Made by a program: the position numbers and the translations under genes. From assembly GCF_002284575.1 (NCBI RefSeq), contig NZ_NPKJ01000007.1:414-64413 (forward strand): a stretch of 64,000 nucleotides of DNA, given 5' to 3'. The notes beneath the pieces are model-generated. The model was not told the DNA's origin. It saw only the letters and a list, made by a program, of their open reading frames with translations, and did no database searches. Shown in pieces: positions 16,496 through 26,200 of the stretch; the first letter of the stretch is position 1; every line of letters starts with the position of its first letter. The stretch is from Mesorhizobium temperatum (GTDB lineage: Bacteria > Pseudomonadota > Alphaproteobacteria > Rhizobiales > Rhizobiaceae).

Positions 16496-18277
16496 TCAGT
16501 CAGCGTTTCCAGACGCGGGATCAAGTTGCAACCTGCGAAGGCGCTTTCGGATGAGTTTCTCGCGTTCCTCGATAAACTTGGGAAGCATCAGCACCGTTTG
16601 CAGATGCTCCCCCTCCGGAATTCTATGTCGGGAAATAAACCCCGCGTCTCTAGTTCTGATCCAGGTGCTGAATTGTTGTGCGTTCTTTTCCAGATTTTCG
16701 GGCGCGGAGAGAAGTTCGAGGTTAGCAAAGCGATTTTCGAGATCGCGCAATTCGTCAATCTTGCTCTGCGACACGTTCAGCGCCATGAGTGCGTTGCGAG
16801 ATAGCACAGCGTGAGGAAATATGTGATCAATGTGGTAAGGAATGTTGCCCCAACGATGCTCATCATAGAGCAGTGTGAGCGCGAGGAAGGTTAGTTTCTT
16901 GCCATAGCTAAGCTTAAGCACGTCGTCAATCGTGCTATCTTCGAAGGCAGACGAACGTCGCAAGTGCTTGGAAAGTTCGGCGTGCAGTTGAAGAAACGGG
17001 AACTCACTTCCCGGCTTGGACTTTTCAATGACGTTGCGTGCGACGGTGATCGTCGCATCAGATGCACCGCCAAAGACGGTGTTGATCAAGGCGGCGATGA
17101 TCCAGCGTCTGATCCTCTCGGCATTCACGACGTTGAAAGGAGTATCCTGCGTAAGCAGGTCGTGCCCTGTTAGGTGCAAATATTGCGCGATCGGAAGGGT
17201 CGCATTCAGCGACGTAAGATTTGTTTCGTCCAATCCATAGGTGTTCAGAAGTGCGAATGTTGCGCGTAGAGACTTCTTGACCTTCGGCCATGCGGACTGC
17301 ATGGAATCGATATTGGCGAGAGTCAGATTGCGAACTTGATACTGGTGATTGAGACCGGACAGCAATAGCGCTGCCTTGATGACATAATCTCGGGTGACGG
17401 CGTTTCGACGGGTACCCTCGTTGTTGATCTCATGCACAAGATTGACGATCTCCTCCCGCGCAGAGAATTGCGACCAGCGGGACGAAATCATCGACATCAT
17501 CAGATCGGACTTGCTGAGCTTTGTCCCTGCATCGTTGGCCCTGACAAATATCCGAAGGACGCGGTCATAGTCCTGCAGTTTTTCCGTATAGAAGGAGACC
17601 GATTCATCCTGCCAGACCATACAGCGTAGCCGATCCAGATTGCGCGCGGCAATTTCCCGTTCGGCCTTGGGTGCGTCTAGGCGCAGCAGGCCCAGTTTCT
17701 TGGCCTTAAACGTTTCGAATGATGCATCGTCTCGGTGTTCGAGTATTTCGCCAACCCGGATCCACAACTGCCCTGGTAGGTGTGGCGGGGGAGTCTCCCG
17801 GAATTCGAAGGCATACAGTTCCTCGTCGTGCTCTTCATCATCCTCGTCAAAGACATCGTCCGGCTCAACGAGGAGGTCGAGGTAGAGTTTCTTGGTCCGC
17901 CAAGCGTCAACGCTAGTGTTGCGCTTGTGTTTGACCTTTTCGGTGAGCGAGCCGCGCAGGCCAATCAACAGCGACGTCAGTCGCTGTTGGCCGTCCAACA
18001 CCAGCGTGGCATCGAGACCGTCCAGATTTGCGTGCTCGTTGTGGATCTCGCCCTGGCGAAAGTTCTCCGCGAAGCGATAGGTCTGCCAGTTCTGCTTGTT
18101 CTCCGTCGCGACATCCCAAAACAGGAATGAGCTGATGGGAAAACCTTTCATCAGGGAATCGAAAAGCCTGACAATCTGCTCGGAGTTCCAGACATAGGGT
18201 CGCTGGATAGCCGGCAGGAAGTACCTGCGGTTAATGTTCATGACCGTCTCGGCGACGGTGGCTGCGGAGTATGGCAT
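16496..18277 (-). CDS. DUF262 / HNH GmrSD-like restriction protein
   Basis: A 593-residue fusion of the two halves of the GmrSD type IV restriction family. The N-terminal DUF262 half has the ParB-like motif VLDGQQRLTSLLIGL (Asp95-Gly-Gln-Gln-Arg), which is linked to nucleotide use, after RRYFLPAIQRPYVW. The C-terminal half ends in an HNH/DUF1524-like site: YHIDHIFPHAVLSRN (His482, His485) and RFANLELLSAPENLEKN. GmrSD enzymes cut modified phage DNA; single-chain forms are common. It lies 18 bases after the DUF4357 gene. A long acidic insert (DVFDEDDEEHDEELYAFE) near residue 140 stands out. A role against modified DNA is inferred from the family. Confidence 0.9.
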   Translation of the reverse strand: MPYSAATVAETVMNINRRYFLPAIQRPYVWNSEQIVRLFDSLMKGFPISSFLFWDVATENKQNWQTYRFAENFRQGEIHNEHANLDGLDATLVLDGQQRLTSLLIGLRGSLTEKVKHKRNTSVDAWRTKKLYLDLLVEPDDVFDEDDEEHDEELYAFEFRETPPPHLPGQLWIRVGEILEHRDDASFETFKAKKLGLLRLDAPKAEREIAARNLDRLRCMVWQDESVSFYTEKLQDYDRVLRIFVRANDAGTKLSKSDLMMSMISSRWSQFSAREEIVNLVHEINNEGTRRNAVTRDYVIKAALLLSGLNHQYQVRNLTLANIDSMQSAWPKVKKSLRATFALLNTYGLDETNLTSLNATLPIAQYLHLTGHDLLTQDTPFNVVNAERIRRWIIAALINTVFGGASDATITVARNVIEKSKPGSEFPFLQLHAELSKHLRRSSAFEDSTIDDVLKLSYGKKLTFLALTLLYDEHRWGNIPYHIDHIFPHAVLSRNALMALNVSQSKIDELRDLENRFANLELLSAPENLEKNAQQFSTWIRTRDAGFISRHRIPEGEHLQTVLMLPKFIEEREKLIRKRLRRLQLDPASGNAD

Positions 18278-18295
18278 GACGAATGGAACCCGAGT

Positions 18296-18667
18296 TTAAG
18301 AGGATGGGGAAAGGAAATCCTTCAGCGACTTGCCCGACTTGATTTCAATCCAGAGCTGAGGGCCACTGGCGTTGTCGTCCTTGATGATGCCGGCCGCGCG
18401 ACTGGCGCTCGTGAATTCATGGTCGCGTGTGAATTTCAGAAGCTTTGAATCGCCAGTCGCCGCGAGGATGCCATGTCTCACCAGTCGATCACGTTCCTCG
18501 CGATCGCGCTTCTTGGTCGCCGAACTGTCTTTCACTGCCGTTGAGCCTGCGAGCACCACGAAACCTCCGTCAGGCAGAACCCGGCCGTCCGCCTGCGCGT
18601 CATGCGGACGATATCGGAAAGTTAGGTCCAGGAGCTCTGGGTCCATGTTTACTGTCATCTTTGCCAT
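18296..18667 (-). CDS. DUF4357 domain protein
   Basis: A short protein of 123 residues fitting DUF4357: GGFVVLAGSTAVKDSSAT, then RDRLVRHGILAATG, FTRDHEFTSASRAAGII and a final tryptophan (LWIEIKSGKSL). This domain is often found at the C-terminus of, or next to, restriction and GIY-YIG-type nucleases and is thought to bind DNA or a partner protein. The ATG lies three bases after the methyltransferase stop codon, so the two are probably translated together and may form a complex. The first 25 residues (MTVNMDPELLDLTFRYRP) are outside the domain. Confidence 0.8.
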   Translation of the reverse strand: MAKMTVNMDPELLDLTFRYRPHDAQADGRVLPDGGFVVLAGSTAVKDSSATKKRDREERDRLVRHGILAATGDSKLLKFTRDHEFTSASRAAGIIKDDNASGPQLWIEIKSGKSLKDFLSPSS

Positions 18668-18670
18668 GTT

Positions 18671-21600
18671 TTACACTCCAAAAACCTTCAGCACTTCATC
18701 CCCAAAATGGTTGATCACCTTGACGGCAATCCGCCCCGTGCTCGGCCTTGGGAATGGCCGTGACGTATCTGAATAGAGCGTCGCCCAGGCGTCCTCATCG
18801 ATTTCCGCCCTCAGCGCCGTCTTCAGCGACTTGTAGGGATCGTTCGCGCCGAGGAAGTAGGCGTGGCGAACGAAAAAACTCTCCTCGTTGTAGTCGGTGT
18901 CGATGAACCAGGCGGCGATACCCTTGACGTCGTCCGAGCGGATTTCGCCCGTCGAGGGGTCAAAAATGTCGACGCCGTTGACCTTCACCTGAAGCTCGCC
19001 GTCGGCCGTCTCGATCAGGTCGACATCCGGCTCGCCGAACACGACGAAAAGATTGCCCTTGCCCGTGTTCTTCAGGTCCTCGGCCATATGCAGGTCGGGA
19101 TTCATGCGGGCTTTCAGGATCGCCAGCGGGCCGAGGCGGTTGAGGTCGCTGGCCTGGGCCTCAAAATTGAAGGCGCAGGCGATCAGTGCGTCGAAGCGGG
19201 CATCCGAAGCCTCGCGGGCAGCGGCGGTGATCTGGCTGCGCGTCAGCGTGCCGAATTCCGGGCCGATCAGGATTCCTGCGCGTTTCTCGCGGCCATCCCC
19301 ATCATTGTATCGGCCTTCGGCGGCCAGCCAGTTGCCTGGCCATGGCTCGACCGAGTTGAAACGGATGGTGTCGCGCTTTTCCTGCTGATGGACTCCGGCG
19401 GAGCGCAGATGGTCGAGCACCATGTGGCCGAAATCCTGGTCCGGCACGTTCTTCGGCGCGGGCTGCATCGTGCCTTGCGCGGCCGAAATCTCCGCGCCCA
19501 GCGTGTCGTCGCGGGCGGTGACGACGCGGTGCGGCGACAGGCTCTCGACCGTGAACGGGCCGGCGACGCGCACTTTTGTCCGGTCCTCGTAGGGGCGATC
19601 GAAAAGCATCTCGACATCGGCGGCCTTGGCGATCGAGGCGTCGATCTCCTTCTGCCGCGCAATGCGGCCCTCCCACCAGCCCTTGTGCAGCTCGCGCAGG
19701 CGAGCGCTGACGAGGCCGGCCTTAGGCGCGCCTTCCTTCGTCTCCAGCCACTGGTCGAGGTCGCGCGGGATTTCCCACTCCTGCCAGCCGGGCGCGGCCT
19801 CTCCCTCCCCCTTGAGGGGAGGGTCAATCCGCGCAGCGGATTGGGGTGGGGTCGCCGCGGCAGTGCTCGACAATCTGGTAGTGCCTTCTGAGGCTACCCC
19901 CTCTGGCCGCTTCGCGGCCATCTCCCACTCGAGGGGGGAGAATCCCATCGCCTCGTTCATCTCCCTTCGCAGCGGCTCCAAAACCTGCTGCCACTTCTCC
20001 CAGATCACATCGATCTCGGCATTGTTGGCAATGGATTTAAGCGTAACGCGCGGCGCGCGCTCATAGACGAATCCCTGGCGGATATCGCCGGCGGTCGGCG
20101 CCTGCGGCTGGATCCTGCGCGACACCTTCTGCTCCTGCGCGCGACCCTCGGCGCTGTCGGCGAGATAATAGTAGGGATAGCGCGCCGCCATGAGCCGCGT
20201 GCGGGCAAGCGCCAGCGCCACGCGGGACGTATCGATGGTGATCCAGCGCCGGCCCCACTGCTCGGCAGCCGTCGCAGTCGTGCCGGAGCCGCAGGTCGGG
20301 TCGAGCACGAGATCGCCAGGATCGGTCGTCATCAGAATGCAGCGTTGTATGGCCGTCGAGGAAGTTTGGACTATGTAGACCTTGTCCTCAGAGCGACTGG
20401 TAAATGCTGTATCCCGCCATAAATTGTTGATCGGGCGAACCGGAAAGTCGTCGAGGAATCGGATGAACCGGACGTCATTTTTCCTTGCTAGCAGACGGTT
20501 CGCCCTTCCAGCCCTGGCCAAGCTCTCCGGTGGCATACCCCACCATCGGCTAGCCGATGTAAATGTCTTTCCCGCGAACTGGAATTCGTATTTACGACCT
20601 GGACCAGGTTTGGTGAGATCGCTCAAGCTAAATGGCCGATCTTCGGGACGAAGAATGATTGTGCCTGCCTTCTCTTCTGCTGAAAGCGTTCTTCGGCTGA
20701 GATCAGTTTCGTTTTGCACGTAAAAGTATTCCGAAACTGAATCGGTCTCGGCCCGCTTGTCTACGAAGAGCGGTCTGAATTTCGCCTTGCCGATGTCCTT
20801 CGCATATTGAATGACGTAGTCCAAAATTGCGGGTAACGAGGTGCCCGATTGCAATCCGGACGTTTTGCTAACCCCTATCAACGCTACGAGGTTCTCCTCC
20901 CCAAATACTTCGTCCATCAGAGCCCGCACGCGATGGACATTCTCGTCGCCGATCTGAACGAAGATCGAGCCACTCTCCGTCAGCAGTTCGCGCGCGACCA
21001 TCAGGCGGTCGCGCAGGTAGGTGAGATAGGAGTGGATGCCGTCCTTCCAGGTGTCGCGAAACGCCTTCACCTGTTCCGGCTCGCGCGAGACATCTGATAC
21101 CTTGCCGTCCTTCACGTCGCGCGACAGCGTCGACACCTGCCAGTTGGAATTGAATTTGATGCCGTAGGGCGGGTCGAAATAGATGCACTGCACTTTTCCG
21201 CGCATCGCCTCGCGCTCGGCCAGGCTCGCCATCACCTGCAGCGAGTCGCCGAGGACAAAACGGTTCGTCCAGTGCTGGGAATGCTGGTAAAAATCCGCGC
21301 GCTGATCCACATCCAGCCCGTTGAAATCGGCGAAGAGGTCGGGCGTGTCCGTCTCCGTCTCGCGGCGCGCATCCGAGCGGCGCTTCAGATCGTCGATGAT
21401 CGCCTTCGGGTGCACCTTCTCCTGCACATAGATCGGCGGCGCGTTGACCACGAGGTCGGACCAATCCTGGGTGTCCTTGCCCTTCCAGACAAGCTGCGCG
21501 TCGCCGATCTCGATCTCGCCGGTCTCGGCGAGTTTTCGCATCTGCTCGCGGGTGATCTTTATCCGCGCGCCATTCCAGACAATCTGCGGGTCGAGGTCGC

Positions 21601-21790
21601 CATCCCGCTGCCTGGTCTCGCCAAGCATCAGCGGCCGCGGGCGTGGCAGGCTCATGGAGCGCTCGGTCTCGCCCAGCATCTCCGCCTGCTGCTCGAACAG
21701 CGCGGCCATCTCGGCGGTCGGGTTGTTGATGCGCCGCGCTGCGTCATGGGTGAGCGCGTCGATGGCTTTTTGTATGGGCGTTTTGGCCAT
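18671..21790 (-). CDS. Large beta-class N6-adenine DNA methyltransferase
   Basis: A modification enzyme of 1039 residues. The catalytic motif DPPYG (from Asp206, in CIYFDPPYGIKF) comes before the S-adenosylmethionine motif LDPTCGSGTTA (from Asp497), the beta-class order shared with type III Mod subunits. It is much longer than usual Mod proteins (about 650), because of a C-terminal half typical of partners of BPTD_3080-type restriction helicases. A RIME-like palindromic repeat is inserted in frame at 19799-19945, adding about 49 residues near residue 630. The tail KVINHFGDEVLKVFGV is shared with the HNH protein. The start overlaps the preceding stop (TGATG). It probably protects host DNA from the operon's nucleases. 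Confidence 0.92.
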   Translation of the reverse strand: MAKTPIQKAIDALTHDAARRINNPTAEMAALFEQQAEMLGETERSMSLPRPRPLMLGETRQRDGDLDPQIVWNGARIKITREQMRKLAETGEIEIGDAQLVWKGKDTQDWSDLVVNAPPIYVQEKVHPKAIIDDLKRRSDARRETETDTPDLFADFNGLDVDQRADFYQHSQHWTNRFVLGDSLQVMASLAEREAMRGKVQCIYFDPPYGIKFNSNWQVSTLSRDVKDGKVSDVSREPEQVKAFRDTWKDGIHSYLTYLRDRLMVARELLTESGSIFVQIGDENVHRVRALMDEVFGEENLVALIGVSKTSGLQSGTSLPAILDYVIQYAKDIGKAKFRPLFVDKRAETDSVSEYFYVQNETDLSRRTLSAEEKAGTIILRPEDRPFSLSDLTKPGPGRKYEFQFAGKTFTSASRWWGMPPESLARAGRANRLLARKNDVRFIRFLDDFPVRPINNLWRDTAFTSRSEDKVYIVQTSSTAIQRCILMTTDPGDLVLDPTCGSGTTATAAEQWGRRWITIDTSRVALALARTRLMAARYPYYYLADSAEGRAQEQKVSRRIQPQAPTAGDIRQGFVYERAPRVTLKSIANNAEIDVIWEKWQQVLEPLRREMNEAMGFSPLEWEMAAKRPEGVASEGTTRLSSTAAATPPQSAARIDPPLKGEGEAAPGWQEWEIPRDLDQWLETKEGAPKAGLVSARLRELHKGWWEGRIARQKEIDASIAKAADVEMLFDRPYEDRTKVRVAGPFTVESLSPHRVVTARDDTLGAEISAAQGTMQPAPKNVPDQDFGHMVLDHLRSAGVHQQEKRDTIRFNSVEPWPGNWLAAEGRYNDGDGREKRAGILIGPEFGTLTRSQITAAAREASDARFDALIACAFNFEAQASDLNRLGPLAILKARMNPDLHMAEDLKNTGKGNLFVVFGEPDVDLIETADGELQVKVNGVDIFDPSTGEIRSDDVKGIAAWFIDTDYNEESFFVRHAYFLGANDPYKSLKTALRAEIDEDAWATLYSDTSRPFPRPSTGRIAVKVINHFGDEVLKVFGV
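19799..19945 (-). repeat. RIME-like palindromic repeat inside the methyltransferase gene
   Basis: About 147 bases made of successive palindromes: a CCCTCCCC-type stem closed by CTTG (about 19803-19823), AATCCGC-GCA-GCGGATT (19828-19844), TGGCCGC-TTC-GCGGCCA (about 19904-19920) and CTCCC/GGGGGAG at the far end. The layout is that of rhizobial intergenic mosaic elements, which are normally outside genes. Here it is a multiple of three and stays open, so the reading frame survives. Confidence 0.75.
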
Positions 21791-22782
21791 CAGGATTTCT
21801 CGTCTTTTATGTCGGAGGCATGCGCCAGGAAGGCATAGCGGTCACGAAGGTAGTTCGCCCAGCCGTCGTTGACTGGCGCATCGGCAATCAGTGGCGAAAA
21901 CAAGGATTCAGTCGAGCGGCTGAGGAAGTCGTCGGGTTCGACCAGCAGCGAGCGGTAAACCTTGAAGGCGTCGCCGCCAAGCGGACGCAACGCAGGCGAA
22001 GTAACGCGGGCCAGCCGCCGGTTCGCAGCCGGCGCGATGTGGAGCACGCGGACGCGCTCGGCCCCGTCCTCTTGCTCGGCTTGCATGCGAGCCGCCAGCA
22101 TCTGCTGGCGGAAAAGCTGGTAGAACGGTTCCCAGAAGAGGTCGGTGAGTTTTAGGCCAGCATCGCTGCGGACAGGGCCGAACGGCGCGAATGCCATGCT
22201 CTGGTAACGGCGAAGACGCTCCGCCTCACGCTTCTGTTCGGGCGGAGTTCCATAGGACTCCGTATACTTCCACTCGACCAACAAAGTTTCGATCCGGCCA
22301 GCCTGACGGAAGCGCAGGATCGCATCGGCGCTGGTGACGTTGGCGCCGCGCTTCGGCGACCCGGTCCGCGGCCATTCGTTGAGGTAATCCATGCGGCCGA
22401 TCCATTCGAACCCGACGAACCAGGATTCGCCGTCGGGTCCCTTTTCGACTTCCAGCATTTCGGGGAGGTCGCCGCCGACCGCCTGCTGGACGAGGCGCGC
22501 CAACATCTCCGGGCGCGTCGCGAGAGGCATCAGGAAATTCAGGCAGCAGACCTGAGAGGAGAGGCCATGGGCCGCGTGCTGGTGCCAGGCGATGGCGTTG
22601 TCGGAGAAATAGCGCGCGGCAACATCGCGGATTTCAGGATTGAGGTTGGAAAGCCTGTTGGCGGGTGCGAGGCGGTAGTCGCAGCCTTCAAACCCGCACT
22701 CATCGGGCAAGGTCGCGTGGAAGAACGCCGACTGCCGCGCACGTTCCTGTTCGACGAAGTGCAGCTCGCGTGGGTCGGTCAT
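21790..22782 (-). CDS. PD-(D/E)xK-like nuclease-fold protein
   Basis: A 330-residue protein without a family I can name. Residues 150-175 (SADAILRF, then ETLLVEWKYTES) have the spacing of a PD-(D/E)xK active site: Asp153, Glu170-x-Lys172. The fold is common in restriction enzymes. The N-terminal part contains HATLPDECGFEGC with cysteines at 29 and 34, and the C-terminal part is helical. It sits between a small unknown gene (4-base overlap) and the methyltransferase (TGATG overlap), so its product probably belongs to the same complex. Nuclease activity is inferred from the motif only. Confidence 0.7.
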   Translation of the reverse strand: MTDPRELHFVEQERARQSAFFHATLPDECGFEGCDYRLAPANRLSNLNPEIRDVAARYFSDNAIAWHQHAAHGLSSQVCCLNFLMPLATRPEMLARLVQQAVGGDLPEMLEVEKGPDGESWFVGFEWIGRMDYLNEWPRTGSPKRGANVTSADAILRFRQAGRIETLLVEWKYTESYGTPPEQKREAERLRRYQSMAFAPFGPVRSDAGLKLTDLFWEPFYQLFRQQMLAARMQAEQEDGAERVRVLHIAPAANRRLARVTSPALRPLGGDAFKVYRSLLVEPDDFLSRSTESLFSPLIADAPVNDGWANYLRDRYAFLAHASDIKDEKS

Positions 22783-23207
22783 GCTGTGGTCCCGCCCAAC
22801 GTCTGACCCAAGGCCTTTTCATAGCGCTGCGATGTCTCCCACAGGAAATCGGCTGCCTGATCCCAGTTGCCTTCGTCGTTCATGTCGAGATCAAGCCTGA
22901 TCGAGAAGAACCTGTCGCTCTCGCCCGGGCTTTTCAGCGGAGCGCCAAGTGCTGGAACCAGTTCGTCCTGCCAGTGTGTCAGGCGCTCGCGCAACTTCGA
23001 CGCTTTCCCACCGTCCGTCGTCCGGACGAACACGCGAACGAAATCGATGCCGGTAGTGATGCTAATCGCCAAACCCAGTTCCGGCATGGCATGCCAGCGT
23101 GCGCCGACAGGCTGCGCCTTGCCATGCAGCATCTCGCCCTTGTGACGGCCGAACATATGCAACCAGAAGCGCTTGATCACTTCCGTCTTGAGGTCGTTGT
23201 AGGTCAT
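22779..23207 (-). CDS. Small unknown protein of the restriction operon
   Basis: I do not recognise this protein of 142 residues. It has a helical start (TYNDLKTEVIKRFWLHMFGRH), a beta-rich middle (LGLAISITTGIDFVRVFVRT) and a conserved-looking end with aromatic residues (NWDQAADFLWETSQRYEKAL). The ATG at 23207 has GGAG upstream; a start seven codons earlier is possible. It lies 77 bases after the restriction helicase gene and overlaps the next gene by ATGA. Position suggests an accessory subunit of the restriction-modification complex. Confidence 0.7.
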   Translation of the reverse strand: MTYNDLKTEVIKRFWLHMFGRHKGEMLHGKAQPVGARWHAMPELGLAISITTGIDFVRVFVRTTDGGKASKLRERLTHWQDELVPALGAPLKSPGESDRFFSIRLDLDMNDEGNWDQAADFLWETSQRYEKALGQTLGGTTA

Positions 23208-23283
23208 CGACCGATCACTCCGCCGCAATCCACATTTCGGCCTCGGTCGCTGAGGGCCACCTGGTTCGTCTGGAATGCGCTGC

Positions 23284-26200
23284 TCATTGGGCTGCCGCCA
23301 TTCCCGAGGGCTCCGAATGACGTTTCACCAGCTTCTCCCATTCATCCTTGATCGCGAACGCATCGCGAAACTCGGCAAACGCCCATCGGCCGAAAGTCTT
23401 CAGATTGTTCACGCCTGGCACCCAGAGTGTTTCCATCGTCTGGGACTTGATCTGCGCGTCGAGACCGCGAAACCCCTTGATCTCCACCACGACGTTGAGC
23501 GGGTCCTCGACGCCATGCCCGTCATCGATCCGGACGATGAAATCGGGCAGATAGCGGCGAGTGACGGAGCCACTGAGATATGGCACCTCGAAGCCCAGCG
23601 CCTGGTTCTTCACATAGGAGAGCGTCGCCGGATGATTTTCGACGACGCGGGCAAACTCAGCCTCCCAGTCACTGTCGCATACGACGTAGTTGATGTGGCT
23701 CTTCAGGGGCGACGTGGTCCAGAGATTCGTCTTCGTCGTGTTGAAGGCGACGTGATTGGTCGAACCGTGCGGATTGTAGGGGTCGAGCATCGCCTTGACG
23801 ATCGGCGAACCATCCGCGCTCGCCTCACGCACGATCGCTTTGTAGATAAGCCCAGCCGCTTTTTCGGCGATCTCGGCATAGGTGAGCATGCCGATTTTCG
23901 TGCCGCCAGTCGTCTTCAGATGGTCCCTGATCCAGCGCCGGGTGATCGGCTGGATGAGGTTGTAGAGATGGTAGGGCGGGTCCTGGGCGCCGTCGCGGAA
24001 ATAGCGCTCGACCAGCCGCTTGGTCAGATGCACAGCAACCGAGTTCGGCCGCATGTCGTCTAGGGCATCGGGCGAAATGTCGTGACCCTCGCCGACGAGT
24101 CCTTCAAGCCGGGTCTCGCAAGGTCCGACCAGTTCCGGCGTGAGCGTCAGCGTCGAATCCGCGTTGAAGGTCGCCTGGATGCGGTCCGGCGGCAATTCGG
24201 TGCGGTAGCCTGCGACACGCGGAAAGCGGATGGCGAGGCGCTCGCGCTCACGCACCGCCGCGACTCGCGTGACCGGTTTCGGCGGCTTCTTCGTGACCGT
24301 CTGCGGCTCGGTCGCGAAGTCGAAGGGAATGCCGAGGATGTCGGCATATTCCGTCTCGAACAGTCCGGTCTCGGGGTTCAGTTCATAGGACTGGCGGCGC
24401 AGGCCCCGGCCGATGACCTGCTCGCACAGAAGCTGGGTGCCGAAGGCGCGGACGCCGAGAATGTGGGTGACCGTGTTGGCGTCCCAGCCTTCGGTCAGCA
24501 TCGAGACCGAAACTACGCAGCGGATCTGCTCGCCGAGCCGGCCCTTCTGGCCGACCGTGTTCATCACCTCGCGCAGCAGTTCACTGTCGGAGATGGCGCC
24601 GGCGGCCGCGCCCTCGCGCTCCTGCTTCTCCCGGCGGAACTGCTCGATCTCGGTCGCCGCCATGTCGCGGAAGGTTGCGTCGAGCGCCTCGCCGGACTCG
24701 ATCTGCTGGGAATCGATCAGCAACGTGTTCATGCGAGGCAACGGCTCGCCAGTGTTTTTGTCGAAGTTGCTGAACAGCGGGAGATGGCCGTGGTGTATGG
24801 TCTGCAGCTGGCCTTCGCGCTCGCGCTGCCAGCCGGAAACCCATTCGTAGACGAGCTTCGAGCTGGCGGTGTTGTTGCACACCACGATGAACACGGGCGG
24901 CACGCCGATGCCGGCGCGCTGCCATTCGTCGAATTCCTTCTCGTAGTGGCTGTAGAGCGAGATCAGCGCGGTCTGGAGCTGCGCCGGGATCGAGAACGGG
25001 TCGAGTTCGCCGGACTTGCCCGCGCCCTTCTTCGGCATCGCCTTGCCGATATGGTCCCACAAATTGCGATAGACAGGCGTCTCGGCGTTGACCGAATTGT
25101 CGGCGACGGGGACGCGCGGCAGCTTGACGATGCCGCATTCGATCGCGTCGACGAGGCTGAAGTCCGACACCACCCAGGGAAACAGCGTGCCTTCCTCGTA
25201 GCCCGAGCCGCGCAGGAAGAAGGGCGTGGCGGAGAGATCGTAGACCGCGCGCAGGCCGACCTTGCGCTTGAGCGCCTCCAGGCCGGAAATCCAAAGCCGC
25301 GCCGCCTCGTTGTTCTTTTTCGCCTCTTCCTTCTCCTCGCCCTTGGCTTCGGCTTCCTCGTCGGTGCCGGGCCGTTCCCGGTAGCAATGATGCGCCTCGT
25401 CGTTTATGACGACGATGTTCTTCAGATGCAGGAGTTCGCCGCAGGCCCGCTGCAGCATCTCACCCTCGGTCTCCTGCTGCTCGATGGGATGCCCGGTGCG
25501 CCCCTGCATCAGCCGCTCGCCAACTGGGTTGAGGTCATGCGCCTTGCGGCGCTGGAAGGCGTGGTAGTTGGTGATGACGATCTTGGCCTTGCCGAGGTCG
25601 GTCATCAGTTCGGCGGGCACCAGCTCTCGCGTGCGGTAGTAGTTGTCCGTGTCTGAAGGATTCAGGACGCGGAGGCGGTCCTTGATGGTGATGCCCGGCG
25701 CGACCAGCAGGAAGCCACGGGAGAACAGGGGCGAATTGGACTGTCGCGCCGCGTTGATCGACTGCCAGGCGATCAACATGGCCATGACGGTCGTCTTGCC
25801 TGCCCCGGTCGCGAGCTTCAGCGCCAGGCGGAACAGGTCCGGGTTGGCGTCTCGGTTGGCCTCCTGCAGGTGCCGGAAGATATGCGCGTACTGCTTTCGA
25901 CCGCGGGCGACCTCGGCCAGCCAGATTGCCGTCTCGACCGCCTCGATCTGGCAGAAGAAGGGTTTCTGGTTGGAGAATTCGTGATGACGCCAGTGCTGTA
26001 ACAGGCGCTGGGTGACTGGCGTCACTCCCCAGTCGTTGGGATTGGGCAGAGCCCGCCAGGATTCGAGGTGATTGCGGATTTCGTTGATGATCGGAGTTGG
26101 ATTGTAGCCGCTGGTGTCACCCTCGTCGGCATCGAATGCAAGCGACGTCTGGCTCCGCGCGACCGCCGCCTTCGTGCGCCGCGCCTTCGGAACAGGCGTA

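Noticed and set aside
24082-25656. Long open frame antisense to the restriction helicase gene
   Set aside because: It is a by-product of high GC and biased third positions of the real gene on the other strand, has no domain and an unnatural composition rich in Arg, Ala and Leu.
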